Below are positions 52,197 through 60,495 of a DNA stretch of 64,000 nucleotides, piece by piece; position 1 is the first letter of the stretch; the number at the start of each line of letters is the position of its first letter. The stretch is from NCBI GenBank assembly GCA_963842725.1, contig CAWJHN010000004.1, forward strand, positions 1,922,001 through 1,986,000, given 5' to 3'. The position numbers were made by a program, and so were the translations under genes. The stretch comes from UBA10649 sp963842725 (lineage in GTDB: Bacteria; Actinomycetota; Actinomycetes; S36-B12). The notes beneath the pieces were generated by a model, which was given only the letters and a program-made list of their open reading frames with translations, was not told the DNA's origin and did no database searches.

Positions 52197-52308
52197 GTGC
52201 TCATTTGAGCGCCCTTGGTCTCATTCCTGTATCGACCGTTGACCCGCAAATGTTCTCAGGAACAGACTCACCCTGCCACATCTGAGTTCCGTCCCGCTCA
52301 TCTGAGCG
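52197..52308. promoter_or_regulatory. two SorC-type operators upstream of polyol ABC operon
   Basis: Site 1 has core GCTCA-TT-TGAGC (52199-52210), overlapping the probable promoter of the SorC gene. Site 2 has CCGCTCA-TC-TGAGCGG (52294-52309), 29 bp before the binding-protein start. Centres are 97 bp apart, which would permit looping. Both share the core of the 26-bp palindrome at 3341-3366. A further weak palindrome, TGTTC-TCAG-GAACA (52251-52264), lies between them. Confidence 0.75.
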
Positions 52309-52337
52309 GACAGGCGGCACACTTTCGGAGGAGTCCG

Positions 52338-53730
52338 ATGAATCTCAAGGCACAGAGTCGTCGCCTTGCGGGGGCGGCAGCATTCGGCGTCGTGTCGGTG
52401 CTCGCGATCACGTCCTGCGCGGGAGCCGGCGGCAGCAGCGGTGACAGTGGGGCCTCGGGTGCCTCCGGTGGGGGCGGTCAGGCCATCAACGTGTTGATGG
52501 TCGCCAACCCGCAGATGACCGACATCCAGAAGCTCACCGCCGACACCTTCACCAAGGACACCGGGATCACGGTCAACTACACCGTGCTGCCGGAGAACGA
52601 GTTGCGGGACAAGGTCACCCAGGACGTGGCGACCAAGGCCGGTCAGTACGACGTGGCGACGGTCGGCATGTACGAGGTGCCGATCTGGGCGAAGAACGGC
52701 TGGCTGCACGAGCTGGACAGCTACGCCAAGGCCGACACGGCCTACGACTACGCCGACATCCTGCCCTCGATCGTCAAGGGTCTGTCCGGTGAGGACGGCA
52801 AGGCCTACGGCGTTGCCGTTCTACGGTGAGTCCTCGTTCCTGATGTACCGCAAGGACCTGTTCGAGGCGAAGGGCCTCACCATGCCCGAGCGGCCCACCT
52901 GGACCCAGGTGGCCGACTTCGCCGCGAAGATGGACGGCGCGGAGCCGGGCATGAAGGGCATCTGCCTGCGCGGCCTGCCGGGCTGGGGCGAGGTCTTCGC
53001 CCCGCTGACCACCGTCGTCAACACCTTCGGCGGCACCTGGTTCACTGCGGACTGGCAGCCCCAGGTGAGCTCGCCCGAGTTCACCAAGGCCGTGAAGTTC
53101 TACGTCGACCTGATCAAGGCTCACGGTGAGCCCGGAGCGGCCCAGGCCGGCTTCACCGAGTGCCTGACCGCGATGAGCCAGAACAAGGTGGCCATGTGGT
53201 ACGACGCCACCTCGGCGGCGGGTTCGCTGGAGGACTCCGCGGTGTCCAAGGTCGCCGGCAAGGTCGGCTACGCCTACGCGCCGGTGGAGAAGACCAAGGC
53301 GTCCGGGTGGCTGTGGGCGTGGGCATGGGTCATGCCGACGACCACGAAGAAGTCCGACGCGGCCTCGAAGTTCATCCTGTGGTCGACCAGCAAGGACTAC
53401 GAGAAGCTGGTGGGCGAGAAGCTGGGATGGCCGCGCGTGCCGTCTGGCAAGCGTGCGTCGACGTACTCGATCCCCGAGTACAAGACGGCCGCTGCCGCGT
53501 TCGGTGACATCACGTTGAAGTCGATCGAAGAGGTCGACCCGGCCAACCCGGGCGTGCAGCCGCGTCCGACGGTGGGCATCCAGTTCGTCACCGTGCCCGA
53601 GTTCGCCGACCTGGGAACCAAGGTCTCCCAGGAGGTCTCGGCGGCCATCTCCGGCAAGGGCACGGTCGAGGAAGCCCTGGCCAACGGTCAGAAGCTGGCC
53701 GAAGAAGTGGCCGTGAAGTACCGCAAGTAG
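52338..53730 (+). pseudogene. polyol (sorbitol/mannitol-type) ABC transporter binding lipoprotein (one frameshift)
   Basis: Extracellular solute-binding protein, about 463 residues when repaired. The lipobox is ITSC after a 29-residue signal, followed by a Gly/Ser linker. Homology to SmoE/MtlE-type polyol-binding proteins is clear: ITVNYTVLPENELRDKVTQD, ESSFLMYRKDLFEAKGLT, MKGICLRGLPGWGE, TTVVNTFGGTWF and MWYDATSAAGSL. The frame breaks at about 52811-52813 between YGV and PFYGESSF, as a +1-type change. The ATG at 52338 has GGAGGAG upstream. All other sequence is intact, so this is likely a functional gene with a sequence error, but a null mutation cannot be excluded. Confidence 0.88.
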
Positions 53731-53766
53731 TCCCTCACGCCAGTCACACAGTCACACCAGCACATC

Positions 53767-53829
53767 GCTCACCTGAGGTATCCGAGGTGAGCTGGCCCGG
53801 CCGGCCGGCATCTGCCGGTCGGCCGGGCC
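53767..53829 (+). terminator. strong hairpins between binding protein and permeases (attenuator)
   Basis: Two adjoining inverted repeats. GCTCACCT pairs with AGGTGAGC (53767-53792). GGCCCGGCCGGCCGGC pairs with its near-perfect complement (one G-U) around an ATCT loop (53794-53829), a 16-bp stem. They sit in the 142-bp gap between the solute-binding protein and the first permease. In sugar ABC operons such stems partly terminate or protect mRNA so that the binding protein is made in excess. Confidence 0.75.
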
Positions 53830-53872
53830 CACCCCTCGAACGCTCGGTTGTCCACCATGCCTGGAGGGCTCA

Positions 53873-54835
53873 ATGACGATGTCCACCACGACGGCCGTCG
53901 ACTCCACCGGTGCCGAAGTCCACGCCTATCGACCGAGCTCTGCGGCCCGGATGCGCCGCCGGGCACCGCTGCTTCCGGCCCTGATCTTCACCATCGTCGT
54001 CACCCAGATCCCGTTCGTGGTCACGATCGGCCTGTCGCTGTTTCACTGGAACGTGCTGCGCCCCGGGGAACGCCGGTTCGCCGGCCTGTCGAACTACGTG
54101 ACCGTGTTCACCGATGAGCGGCTGCGGAACGCGGTCGTGAACACCGTCGTGCTGACTGCCTCGGCGGTGCTGGTCTCGTTGCTGCTCGGGCTGGGTCTGG
54201 CGGTGCTGCTCGACCGGCAGTTCCCCGGCCGGGGTCTGGCTCGCACCCTGCTGATCGCACCGTTCCTGGTGATGCCGGTGGCGGCGGCGCTGTTGTGGAA
54301 GCACGCCCTCTACAACCCTGACTACGGCCTGTTCAACGGGGTCCTGAACGTGATCTGGCAGGCGTTCGGCGCCGAGCAGGGACCGATCATCGACTGGGTC
54401 TCGGCGATGCCGATGCCGGCCGTGGTCGCGGCCCTGGTCTGGCAGTGGACCCCGTTCATGATGCTGATCCTGCTCGCCGGCCTGCAGGCCCAGCCCGGCG
54501 ACATCATCGAGGCTGCCAAGGTCGACGGCGCCAGCGGATTGCAGACCTTCCGCTACCTGACCCTGCCCCACCTGCGCCAGTACCTGGAACTGTCGGTGCT
54601 GCTCGGGTCGATCTACCTGGTGCAGACCTTCGACGCCGTCTACACGATCACTCAGGGCGGCCCGGGGACGGCGACCACGAACCTGCCGTACGAGATCTAC
54701 CTGACCATGTTCCGCAAGTACGAGTACGGCGAGGCCGCTGCGGGCGGAGTCGTGGTCGTGGTCGGGACCATCATCGTCGCCACGTTCGCGTTGCGGACCG
54801 TGTCGTCCCTGTTCCGTGAGGAGACCAGCCGATGA
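53873..54835 (+). CDS. polyol ABC transporter permease 1 (SmoF/MtlF-like)
   Basis: A 320-residue MalF-type permease with six membrane helices (LPALIFTIVVTQIPFVVTIG as the first). The EAA loop that contacts the ATPase reads EAAKVDGASGLQTFRYLTLP. LVQTFDAVYTITQGGPG is typical for sugar permeases. Starts after GGAGGG. It is followed by the second permease with an ATGA overlap. No ATPase gene is in the operon; a shared MsiK-type ATPase elsewhere is likely. Confidence 0.92.
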   Translation: MTMSTTTAVDSTGAEVHAYRPSSAARMRRRAPLLPALIFTIVVTQIPFVVTIGLSLFHWNVLRPGERRFAGLSNYVTVFTDERLRNAVVNTVVLTASAVLVSLLLGLGLAVLLDRQFPGRGLARTLLIAPFLVMPVAAALLWKHALYNPDYGLFNGVLNVIWQAFGAEQGPIIDWVSAMPMPAVVAALVWQWTPFMMLILLAGLQAQPGDIIEAAKVDGASGLQTFRYLTLPHLRQYLELSVLLGSIYLVQTFDAVYTITQGGPGTATTNLPYEIYLTMFRKYEYGEAAAGGVVVVVGTIIVATFALRTVSSLFREETSR

Positions 54836-55728
54836 CCACCACCGCGACGGCGACCACCGGTGGAGCGAGCGGGGTCCGGCGCCGGCTGCGGCGCAAGGCC
54901 GTCGCGGAACAGGGCATGGCTCCCCGGGGCGGCCCGATCTGGACCCTGCTGGCCTGGACCGCGACGTTGATCTTCTTCGCGCCGGTGGCGTGGATGGTGC
55001 TGACCTCCTTCCACAGCGAGGCCGACGCGGCGACCAACCCACCCACCCTCACCGCGCCGTTGACGTTGACCGGGTACCGGGCCCTGTTCGAGCGGGGCAT
55101 CGAGCCGTTCCTGATCAACTCCGGGATGGCGTCGGTGATCTCGACCCTGTTGGTGCTGGCCTTCGCGATCCCCGCGGCCTACGCGTTGAGCGTCAAACCG
55201 GTCGAGAAGTGGACCGACGTGATGTTCTTCTTCCTGTCGACCAAGTTCCTGCCCGCGATCGCCGCGCTGCTGCCGATCTACCTGATCGTCAAACAGGTCG
55301 GGATGCTGGACAACATCTGGACCCTGATCATCCTCTACACCTCGATGAACCTGCCGATCGCGATCTGGATGATGCAGTCCTTCCTGGCCGAGGTCCCCAA
55401 GGAGATCCTCGAAGCCGCCGAGGTGGACGGCGCCGGCCTGATCCGCCTGCTGCGTTCCGTGGTCTGGCCCGTGGCCATGCCCGGCGTCGCCGCCACCGCC
55501 CTGATCTGCTTCATCTTCTCCTGGAACGAGTTCCTCTTCGCGGTCAACCTCACCGCCGTCCGCTCCTCCACCGCCCCGGTGTTCCTGGTCGGCTTCATCA
55601 CCAGCGAAGGCCTCTTCCTGGCTCAACTCTGCGCCGCCGCCACCATGGTCTCCCTGCCCGTCCTCATCGCCGGCTGGGCCGCCCAGGACAAGCTCGTCCG
55701 AGGCCTCTCCCTCGGCGCCGTCAAGTAG
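54832..55728 (+). CDS. polyol ABC transporter permease 2 (SmoG/MtlG-like)
   Basis: A 298-residue MalG-type permease. Membrane segments include TLLAWTATLIFFAPVAWMVL and LIVLAFAIPAAYALS-like helices. The EAA loop is EAAEVDGAGLIRLLRSVVWP. The KFLPAIAALLPIYLIVKQ stretch is typical of polyol/mannitol permeases. The ATG overlaps the stop of permease 1. The dehydrogenase follows after 23 bp. Confidence 0.92.
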   Translation: MTTTATATTGGASGVRRRLRRKAVAEQGMAPRGGPIWTLLAWTATLIFFAPVAWMVLTSFHSEADAATNPPTLTAPLTLTGYRALFERGIEPFLINSGMASVISTLLVLAFAIPAAYALSVKPVEKWTDVMFFFLSTKFLPAIAALLPIYLIVKQVGMLDNIWTLIILYTSMNLPIAIWMMQSFLAEVPKEILEAAEVDGAGLIRLLRSVVWPVAMPGVAATALICFIFSWNEFLFAVNLTAVRSSTAPVFLVGFITSEGLFLAQLCAAATMVSLPVLIAGWAAQDKLVRGLSLGAVK

Positions 55729-55751
55729 TCCGCTCTCGTGAGGAGAAACCC

Positions 55752-56756
55752 ATGAAGGCCGCCGTCATCACCGGGGTGGGACAGGTCGAGGTCACCCAGA
55801 TCGCCGACCCCACGCCCGGCCCGCGCGATGTGGTCGTCTCCGTCGAGGGGTGCGGCATCTGCGGAACCGACCTGCACATCCTGCAGGGGGAGTTCGCGCC
55901 GACCCTGCCGGTGGTGCCCGGGCACGAGTTCGCCGGCACCGTGGTCGCGATCGGAACCGCGGTCACCGAGATCGCCATCGGTGACCGGGTGGCGGTGGAC
56001 CCGTCGCTGTTCTGCGGCGAGTGCTACTACTGCCGTCAGGGCCACGGGAACCTGTGCGAGCGCTGGAACGCGATCGGGGTGAGCGTCAACGGCGCCGCAG
56101 CCGAGTTCTGCGTGGCACCGGTGGCCAACTGCGTCAAGCTGCCCGACCACATCAGCACGGCGGACGCTGCGCTGATCGAGCCGCTCTCGTGCACGGTGCG
56201 CGGCTTCGACGTGCTCAATGCCAAGGTGGGCGATCACTACCTGATCTACGGCGCGGGCACGATGGGTCTGATGAACCTGGAGATGGCCAAGCGCGCCGGC
56301 GCGGCCAGTGTCGACATCGTCGACATCAACGCCAAGCGGCTGGAGACGGCCCGGCTCCTCGGTGTCACGAACGCGGTCACCTCGGCCGACGAGTTGGAGC
56401 GTCCCCGCGGCTGGGAGGTCGTGATCGACTGCACCGGCGTCGTCGCGGCGATCCAGGACGGCCTGGACCGGGTGGGCAAGGGCGGCACGTTCTTGCAGTT
56501 CGGGGTCTCCGACGAGGGCGCCGTGGCCACGTGGAAGCCGTTCAAGATCTACAACCAGGAGATCAGGATCATCGGCTCGATGGCGGTGCTGCACTCCTAC
56601 GAGCGCGCGGCCGACCTGTTCGCCGCGGGGGTGTTGAACCCCGAGATCATGATCAGCGATCGCTTCCCACTGGACCACTACCCGGCGGCGCTCGAGCAGT
56701 TCAAACAGGGCATCGGCCGCAAGATCCAGGTCAACCCCAGCGCCCCACCCGCCTGA
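55752..56756 (+). CDS. zinc-dependent polyol/alcohol dehydrogenase (sorbitol dehydrogenase-like)
   Basis: A 334-residue MDR enzyme. Catalytic zinc ligands are Cys37 (GCGICGTD) and His58-Glu59 (GHEFAG). The structural zinc cysteines are at 88, 91, 94 and 102 (CGECYYCRQGHGNLC). The nucleotide-binding loop is YGAGTMGLMNLEMAKRAGA and the NAD-type Asp appears in VDIVDIN. As the last gene of the importer operon it should oxidise the imported polyol to a ketose, for example xylitol or arabitol to xylulose, or sorbitol/mannitol to fructose (inference). ATG at 55752 after AGGAGAAACC. Confidence 0.92.
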   Translation: MKAAVITGVGQVEVTQIADPTPGPRDVVVSVEGCGICGTDLHILQGEFAPTLPVVPGHEFAGTVVAIGTAVTEIAIGDRVAVDPSLFCGECYYCRQGHGNLCERWNAIGVSVNGAAAEFCVAPVANCVKLPDHISTADAALIEPLSCTVRGFDVLNAKVGDHYLIYGAGTMGLMNLEMAKRAGAASVDIVDINAKRLETARLLGVTNAVTSADELERPRGWEVVIDCTGVVAAIQDGLDRVGKGGTFLQFGVSDEGAVATWKPFKIYNQEIRIIGSMAVLHSYERAADLFAAGVLNPEIMISDRFPLDHYPAALEQFKQGIGRKIQVNPSAPPA

Positions 56757-56900
56757 CCCAGCCAGCCCGGAAAGCCCCCGGCCCAAGCCCTGCCCCGGGC
56801 CTCAGCCCCGCCCGGCACCGGCCCGGCCCCAGCCCCGCCCGGCGCCGGCCCGGCCCCCGGCCCGGCCCCAGCCCCGCCCGGGCGCCGGCCCGGCACTGAG
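56757..56900. repeat. GC-rich minisatellite-like repeats
   Basis: The stretch after the dehydrogenase is nearly pure G+C. It holds about three imperfect copies of a ~27-bp unit built from GGCCCGGCCCCAGCCCCGCC followed by CGGCGCC. No coding pattern is supported. It belongs to a 365-bp convergent gap made almost wholly of repeats. Confidence 0.6.
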
Positions 56901-57031
56901 TGTGGACACTTTTCGGGCAAACTCGGCCGTTTCAGCCCGAGAAGTGTCCACATTGGCCCGGGAAGTGTCCACAAAGCCCGGGAAGTGTCCACAAAGCCCG
57001 GGAAGTGTCCACAGCCCGGGAAGTGTCCACA
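56901..57031. repeat. five-copy tandem array with an inverted copy (terminator-like)
   Basis: The 18-bp unit GCCCGGGAAGTGTCCACA occurs five times, at 56935, 56956, 56976, 56996 and 57014 (periods 21, 20, 20 and 18 bp). The first copy has one A-for-G change. An inverted copy at 56901-56918 pairs with the first unit as an 18-bp stem around a 16-nt loop. It lies between convergent operons and could work as a bidirectional terminator with alternative pairing partners. Confidence 0.85.
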
Positions 57032-57062
57032 CTGGGCTCGCGGCTCTGGGGCGGGGTGGGGC

Positions 57063-57120
57063 GGTGGGGTGCCTGGCCGGTGGGGTGCGTGGCCGGTGGG
57101 GTGCGTGGCCGGTGGGGGCC
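57063..57120. repeat. 16-bp tandem repeat
   Basis: GGTGGGGTGCGTGGCC is repeated about 3.6 times at 57063, 57079, 57095 and (partial) 57111, the first copy with one change. It abuts the stop codon of the minus-strand SDR gene. On one strand it is G-rich and might form unusual structure. Confidence 0.8.
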
Positions 57121-57121
57121 G

Positions 57122-57889
57122 CTAGAAGACGGTGTAGCCGCCGTCGATGACCAGGACGGAGCCGGTCATGAAGGCCGATGCCGCACTGGCCAGGTAGATC
57201 ACGCTGGGCCCCAGCTCCTCAGGCAGGGCATAGCGCTGCATCGGGGCGTCCTCGATCCAGTTCCGGCGGAACTGAGGCTCGTCCACGGGTGCCATCTCGG
57301 TCTTCACGTATCCGGGGGCCAGCGCGTTCACCCGGATCCCCAGCGGCGCCCACTCGGCGGCGAGGGACTTGGTGAGCTGATGCACGGCTGCCTTGGAGGC
57401 GTTGTACGCCGGCTGCCACTGCGGGCGGTTGACGATCAGCGCCGAGATGGACCCGATGTTGACGATCGAGCCGCCGCCGTGGCGCGCCATCTGCGCGCCG
57501 AACGCCTGGCAGCAGTTCCACACTCCGGTCACATTGACGTCGAAGACCTGCTGCCACTCCTCGTCGGTGACCTCGAGCGCGGGGCGGTGGATGCAGGTGC
57601 CGGCGTTGTTGACCAGCACGTCGACCGGCCCGAGTCCCTCCTCGATCTCGGACGCCGCCCGGAGCACCTCGGCGGAGCGGGTGACGTCGGCCGCGAAGGC
57701 CTGGGCACGCACCCCCAGGCCCTGCAGCTCAGCGACCAGGTCGGAACAGGTCTCGGGACGCCGGACCAGTAGTCCGACGTCCGCACCGGCCTCGCCCAGG
57801 GCGACCGCCAGGGAGCGACCGATCCCTCGGTTCGCCCCGGTGACCACGGCGACCTTGCCGCGCAGGGAGAAGGCATCCAGAACGCTCAT
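57122..57889 (-). CDS. short-chain dehydrogenase/reductase
   Basis: A 255-residue classical SDR: cofactor motif VVTGANRGIGRSLAVAL, NNAG in DVLVNNAGTCIH, catalytic Ser in GSISAL and the active-site YNASK. The C-terminal end is GSVLVIDGGYTVF. The ATG (MSVLDAFSL) at 57889 begins the homology. It lies 34 bp after the MDR gene in the same operon, facing the polyol importer operon. A polyol or gluconate-type dehydrogenase role fits (inference). Confidence 0.92.
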   Translation of the reverse strand: MSVLDAFSLRGKVAVVTGANRGIGRSLAVALGEAGADVGLLVRRPETCSDLVAELQGLGVRAQAFAADVTRSAEVLRAASEIEEGLGPVDVLVNNAGTCIHRPALEVTDEEWQQVFDVNVTGVWNCCQAFGAQMARHGGGSIVNIGSISALIVNRPQWQPAYNASKAAVHQLTKSLAAEWAPLGIRVNALAPGYVKTEMAPVDEPQFRRNWIEDAPMQRYALPEELGPSVIYLASAASAFMTGSVLVIDGGYTVF

Positions 57890-57923
57890 CAGATCATCCT
57901 TCGCTCGCGGACTGGGGTGCGGG

Positions 57924-58967
57924 TCATACGTGGGAATCGGGATCGATGGCGAGCAGGACCTTGATCTGGTCACCGCTCACGGACTGTGCGAACGCCTCGG
58001 CCACGGACTCCATCGGCAGCACCGTCGTCACGATGTCACCCACCGGGATCGCGCCCCGTTGCAGAAGGCTGATCGACTCGGCGTAGTCCTCGGGCAGATA
58101 GGTCGCGCTGCCCTGGATGCGCACCTGGTGGTCCTGCACGATCGGCAGCGTGACGGACACGTCGCCGGTGGGCACCCCGACCACGACCACCGTGCCGCCC
58201 TTGCTGGCCATCGCGACGGCCTGGCTCACCGTGGATTGGGCTGCGACACAGTCGAAGACGATATCGGCGCTCTCGCCCAGCGCCGAACGCACCTGTGCCA
58301 CGGCGTCGTCCGCACCCGCATCGACGGCGATGTCGGCGCCCAGCCGCAGGGCACGCTCTCGCTTGGCGGGCAGTACGTCGGTGACCACTACGCGCCGCGC
58401 CCCATGGGCACGCAGAACGCTCAGCACGAGAAGGCCGATGGTGCCGGCGCCGAGCACCGCGACCGCCTTGCCCGCGACGTCGCCCGCGAGGCGGACGGCG
58501 TGCACCGGTGTGGACAGGGGCTCGATCAGTGCTGCCGCCCGGTAGTCCAGGTCGTCCGGGACGACGTGCAGCCGGTCGGCGGCCACGGTGAAGTAGTCGG
58601 CCATGCCCCCCTGCTCCCAGCCGCAGCCGAAGAACTGCAGGTTCTCGCACAGGTTCTGCCGGCCGGTGGTGCACGGTTTGCAGGTCCAGCAGGGCAGGTC
58701 CGGCTCGACCGTGACGCGTTGGCCCGGGACCACCGAGCCGACCTCGTCACCCACCGCCTCCACCACCCCCACCACTTCGTGCCCGGGGTGGTACGGCAGG
58801 CGGATGAACGGGTGCCGGCCGTGTGCCGCATGGGTGTCCGAGCCGCAGATGCCCGCGACGACCGCTCGCACCAGGGCATCTCCTGGGCCGGGCTGGGGCA
58901 CGGTCGCGCTGACCACGTCGATGCTCTGGGGCGAGACCACCACACGGCGCATCTCAGATGTCGTCAT
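57924..58967 (-). CDS. zinc-dependent alcohol dehydrogenase (MDR, L-idonate/sorbitol-type)
   Basis: A 347-residue MDR enzyme. Catalytic zinc residues appear in GICGSDTHA and GHEVVGVVE, and the structural zinc lobe in CWTCKPCTTGRQNLC. The Rossmann loop is LGAGTIGLLVLSVL and GSATYLPEDYAESISLL follows near the end. Similarity is to idonate/sorbitol-type enzymes. Starts MTTSEMRR at 58967; MRRVVV at 58952 is an alternative. First gene of the SDR operon. Together the MDR and SDR could interconvert a polyol and its keto form by two steps. Confidence 0.9.
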   Translation of the reverse strand: MTTSEMRRVVVSPQSIDVVSATVPQPGPGDALVRAVVAGICGSDTHAAHGRHPFIRLPYHPGHEVVGVVEAVGDEVGSVVPGQRVTVEPDLPCWTCKPCTTGRQNLCENLQFFGCGWEQGGMADYFTVAADRLHVVPDDLDYRAAALIEPLSTPVHAVRLAGDVAGKAVAVLGAGTIGLLVLSVLRAHGARRVVVTDVLPAKRERALRLGADIAVDAGADDAVAQVRSALGESADIVFDCVAAQSTVSQAVAMASKGGTVVVVGVPTGDVSVTLPIVQDHQVRIQGSATYLPEDYAESISLLQRGAIPVGDIVTTVLPMESVAEAFAQSVSGDQIKVLLAIDPDSHV

Positions 58968-59407
58968 GCCCAGATTCCAGTCCCCGGGCCGGGTGGGCTG
59001 CAACCCCCTGGGCAAACGGGCGGCCAGGAACCATGCCCGGAGCGAACCGGGCACGGCCGGTGTGGAGGACGCGCGAAGCGGTCGAAGAGTGATCGCTTCG
59101 GGCGCTACCGGCGTGTGGGGGCGGCGCGGGGCGTTTGGGGCATCCCACCCGTCGATGAACCACAAGGGAATGCCAAGGGAATGACAAAGCGGTGTACGAA
59201 AACCGCCCATTGCGGGCAAAAGCGGTGGCGCGGAAGCCGAAGCGTTGATCACCCTGGAGTTTGGTGCCGTGAGTCCCCAGGCGGTGGCCTACCGTAGTGG
59301 CGGATGCTTGCGCGTCCTGACGATGACATCGCCGCATGTCGGGCAGGGTCAGGATGAAGCGAGTGCCGACCGGACCGGCGTCGCGAGTTGAAGGGAGGGG
59401 AGGAACC
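58968..59407. other. divergent promoter region without secure gene
   Basis: A 440-bp gap between the MDR operon and the anchored protein. Frames here lack similarity. A short direct repeat AAGGGAATG occurs twice near 59163-59180. Promoters for both flanking genes must lie here but no clear consensus or operator was found. Confidence 0.4.
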
Positions 59408-60357
59408 GTGCAGGGCAGCATGCGCACCGCGGGACCCCCCACCGAGCCACGGCCCTACTCGCGCGAGCCGTCCTACCCCGAGTCGCCCTACCCCGAGTCG
59501 TCGTACCCACAGCAGAGCTATGCCAGCACGGCTATGCCGAACAGGGCTATGCCGAGCAGGACCCGCCGACCCTGATCTCTCCGATGGCCGCCGCCCCGAC
59601 GCCGCCCACGGCACCCCAGGAGCAGGTCCGCGACGCCTTCGGTCGCCTCGTGGTGGTCGACCTCTCCGGACGCGCCCCCGGGATCCACGCCCCTGCCCAG
59701 GCTCCGGTGCGGGTTCTCGGGTCGAACACCCCGACCTCCTTGAGCACCGAGCGCTGGGGTGACCGGGTGGTCGATCTCGGCGCCCCGCTCCTGCGTCGTG
59801 AGCCGCGGTCCCGAGCCCGAGGTCGCACCGCGCTGGTGGCGGCCTGTGTCGCGGCCACGCTCGCCGTGGGCGGAGTCGTCGTGGTGGCCATGATCAACCA
59901 GCCGGGTGCCTTCAAGGTCGACATCGGCGATCAGCTGACCGTCGAGCCCACGGTGGTTCCCCAGGCGCCCACGGCGGAGCAGCCCGGGCCCTCGGTGGCC
60001 GTGCCCTCGCTGCTGGACGGTTCGTCGGTGGTCGCACCCGCGCCCGGCGGAGCCCAGCCGGGGAACGTCGCGCCGGCCAGGCCGGCGACCGCGAAGACCA
60101 CCGCCAAGGCCTCGCCGAAGGCGAGCACCGCCAAGCCTTCGGTCAAGCCCTCGGCCTCGCCGTCGGCCAAGCCGTCGACGGCGGATCCCACGCCAACCCC
60201 GTCGCCCGAGCCCACCAAGCCGTCGCCGGAACCCACCAAACCCTCTCCGGAGCCGACGCTCCCTTCGCCGGACCCGACGGTGACCATTCCGGTGCCGTCG
60301 CCAGGCAAGTCACTGCCCACGGCGACTGCAGCCCCGGCGGTCGTTGCCGAGGGTTGA
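59408..60357 (+). pseudogene. membrane-anchored Tyr/Gln- and Pro/Lys-rich protein (one frameshift)
   Basis: Read as one protein: a low-complexity N-terminus (YPESPYPESSYPQQSY), then after a -1-type break near 59523 the matching continuation QHGYAEQGYAEQDPPTLISP. A soluble segment (EQVRDAFGRLVVVDLSG) leads to a membrane helix near the middle (ALVAACVAATLAVGGVVVVA) and an extracytoplasmic tail with (P)EPTKPSPEPTKPSPEPT repeats. GTG start at 59408 after GAGGGGAGGAACC. If only the downstream ATG at 59584 is used, the product is 257 residues. Function unknown; it resembles anchored wall-spanning proteins. Confidence 0.6.
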
Positions 60358-60495
60358 CCCGGCTCGCCCCTGATCTCCGGCTGCCAACCCTGCCGCAGTC
60401 AGAGGGCGGACCTCCGGCGTAGCATCGACTAGGCTTATCCGGACATTTCGATCAATAGTGGCCAGGCCCGGCCGCGCGCACAGGGGAAAGGTCTC

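Noticed and set aside
56901..57031. Possible CRISPR array
   Set aside because: The units are 18 bp with only 0-3 bp between them, so there are no spacers, and no cas genes are present. It is a simple tandem repeat.
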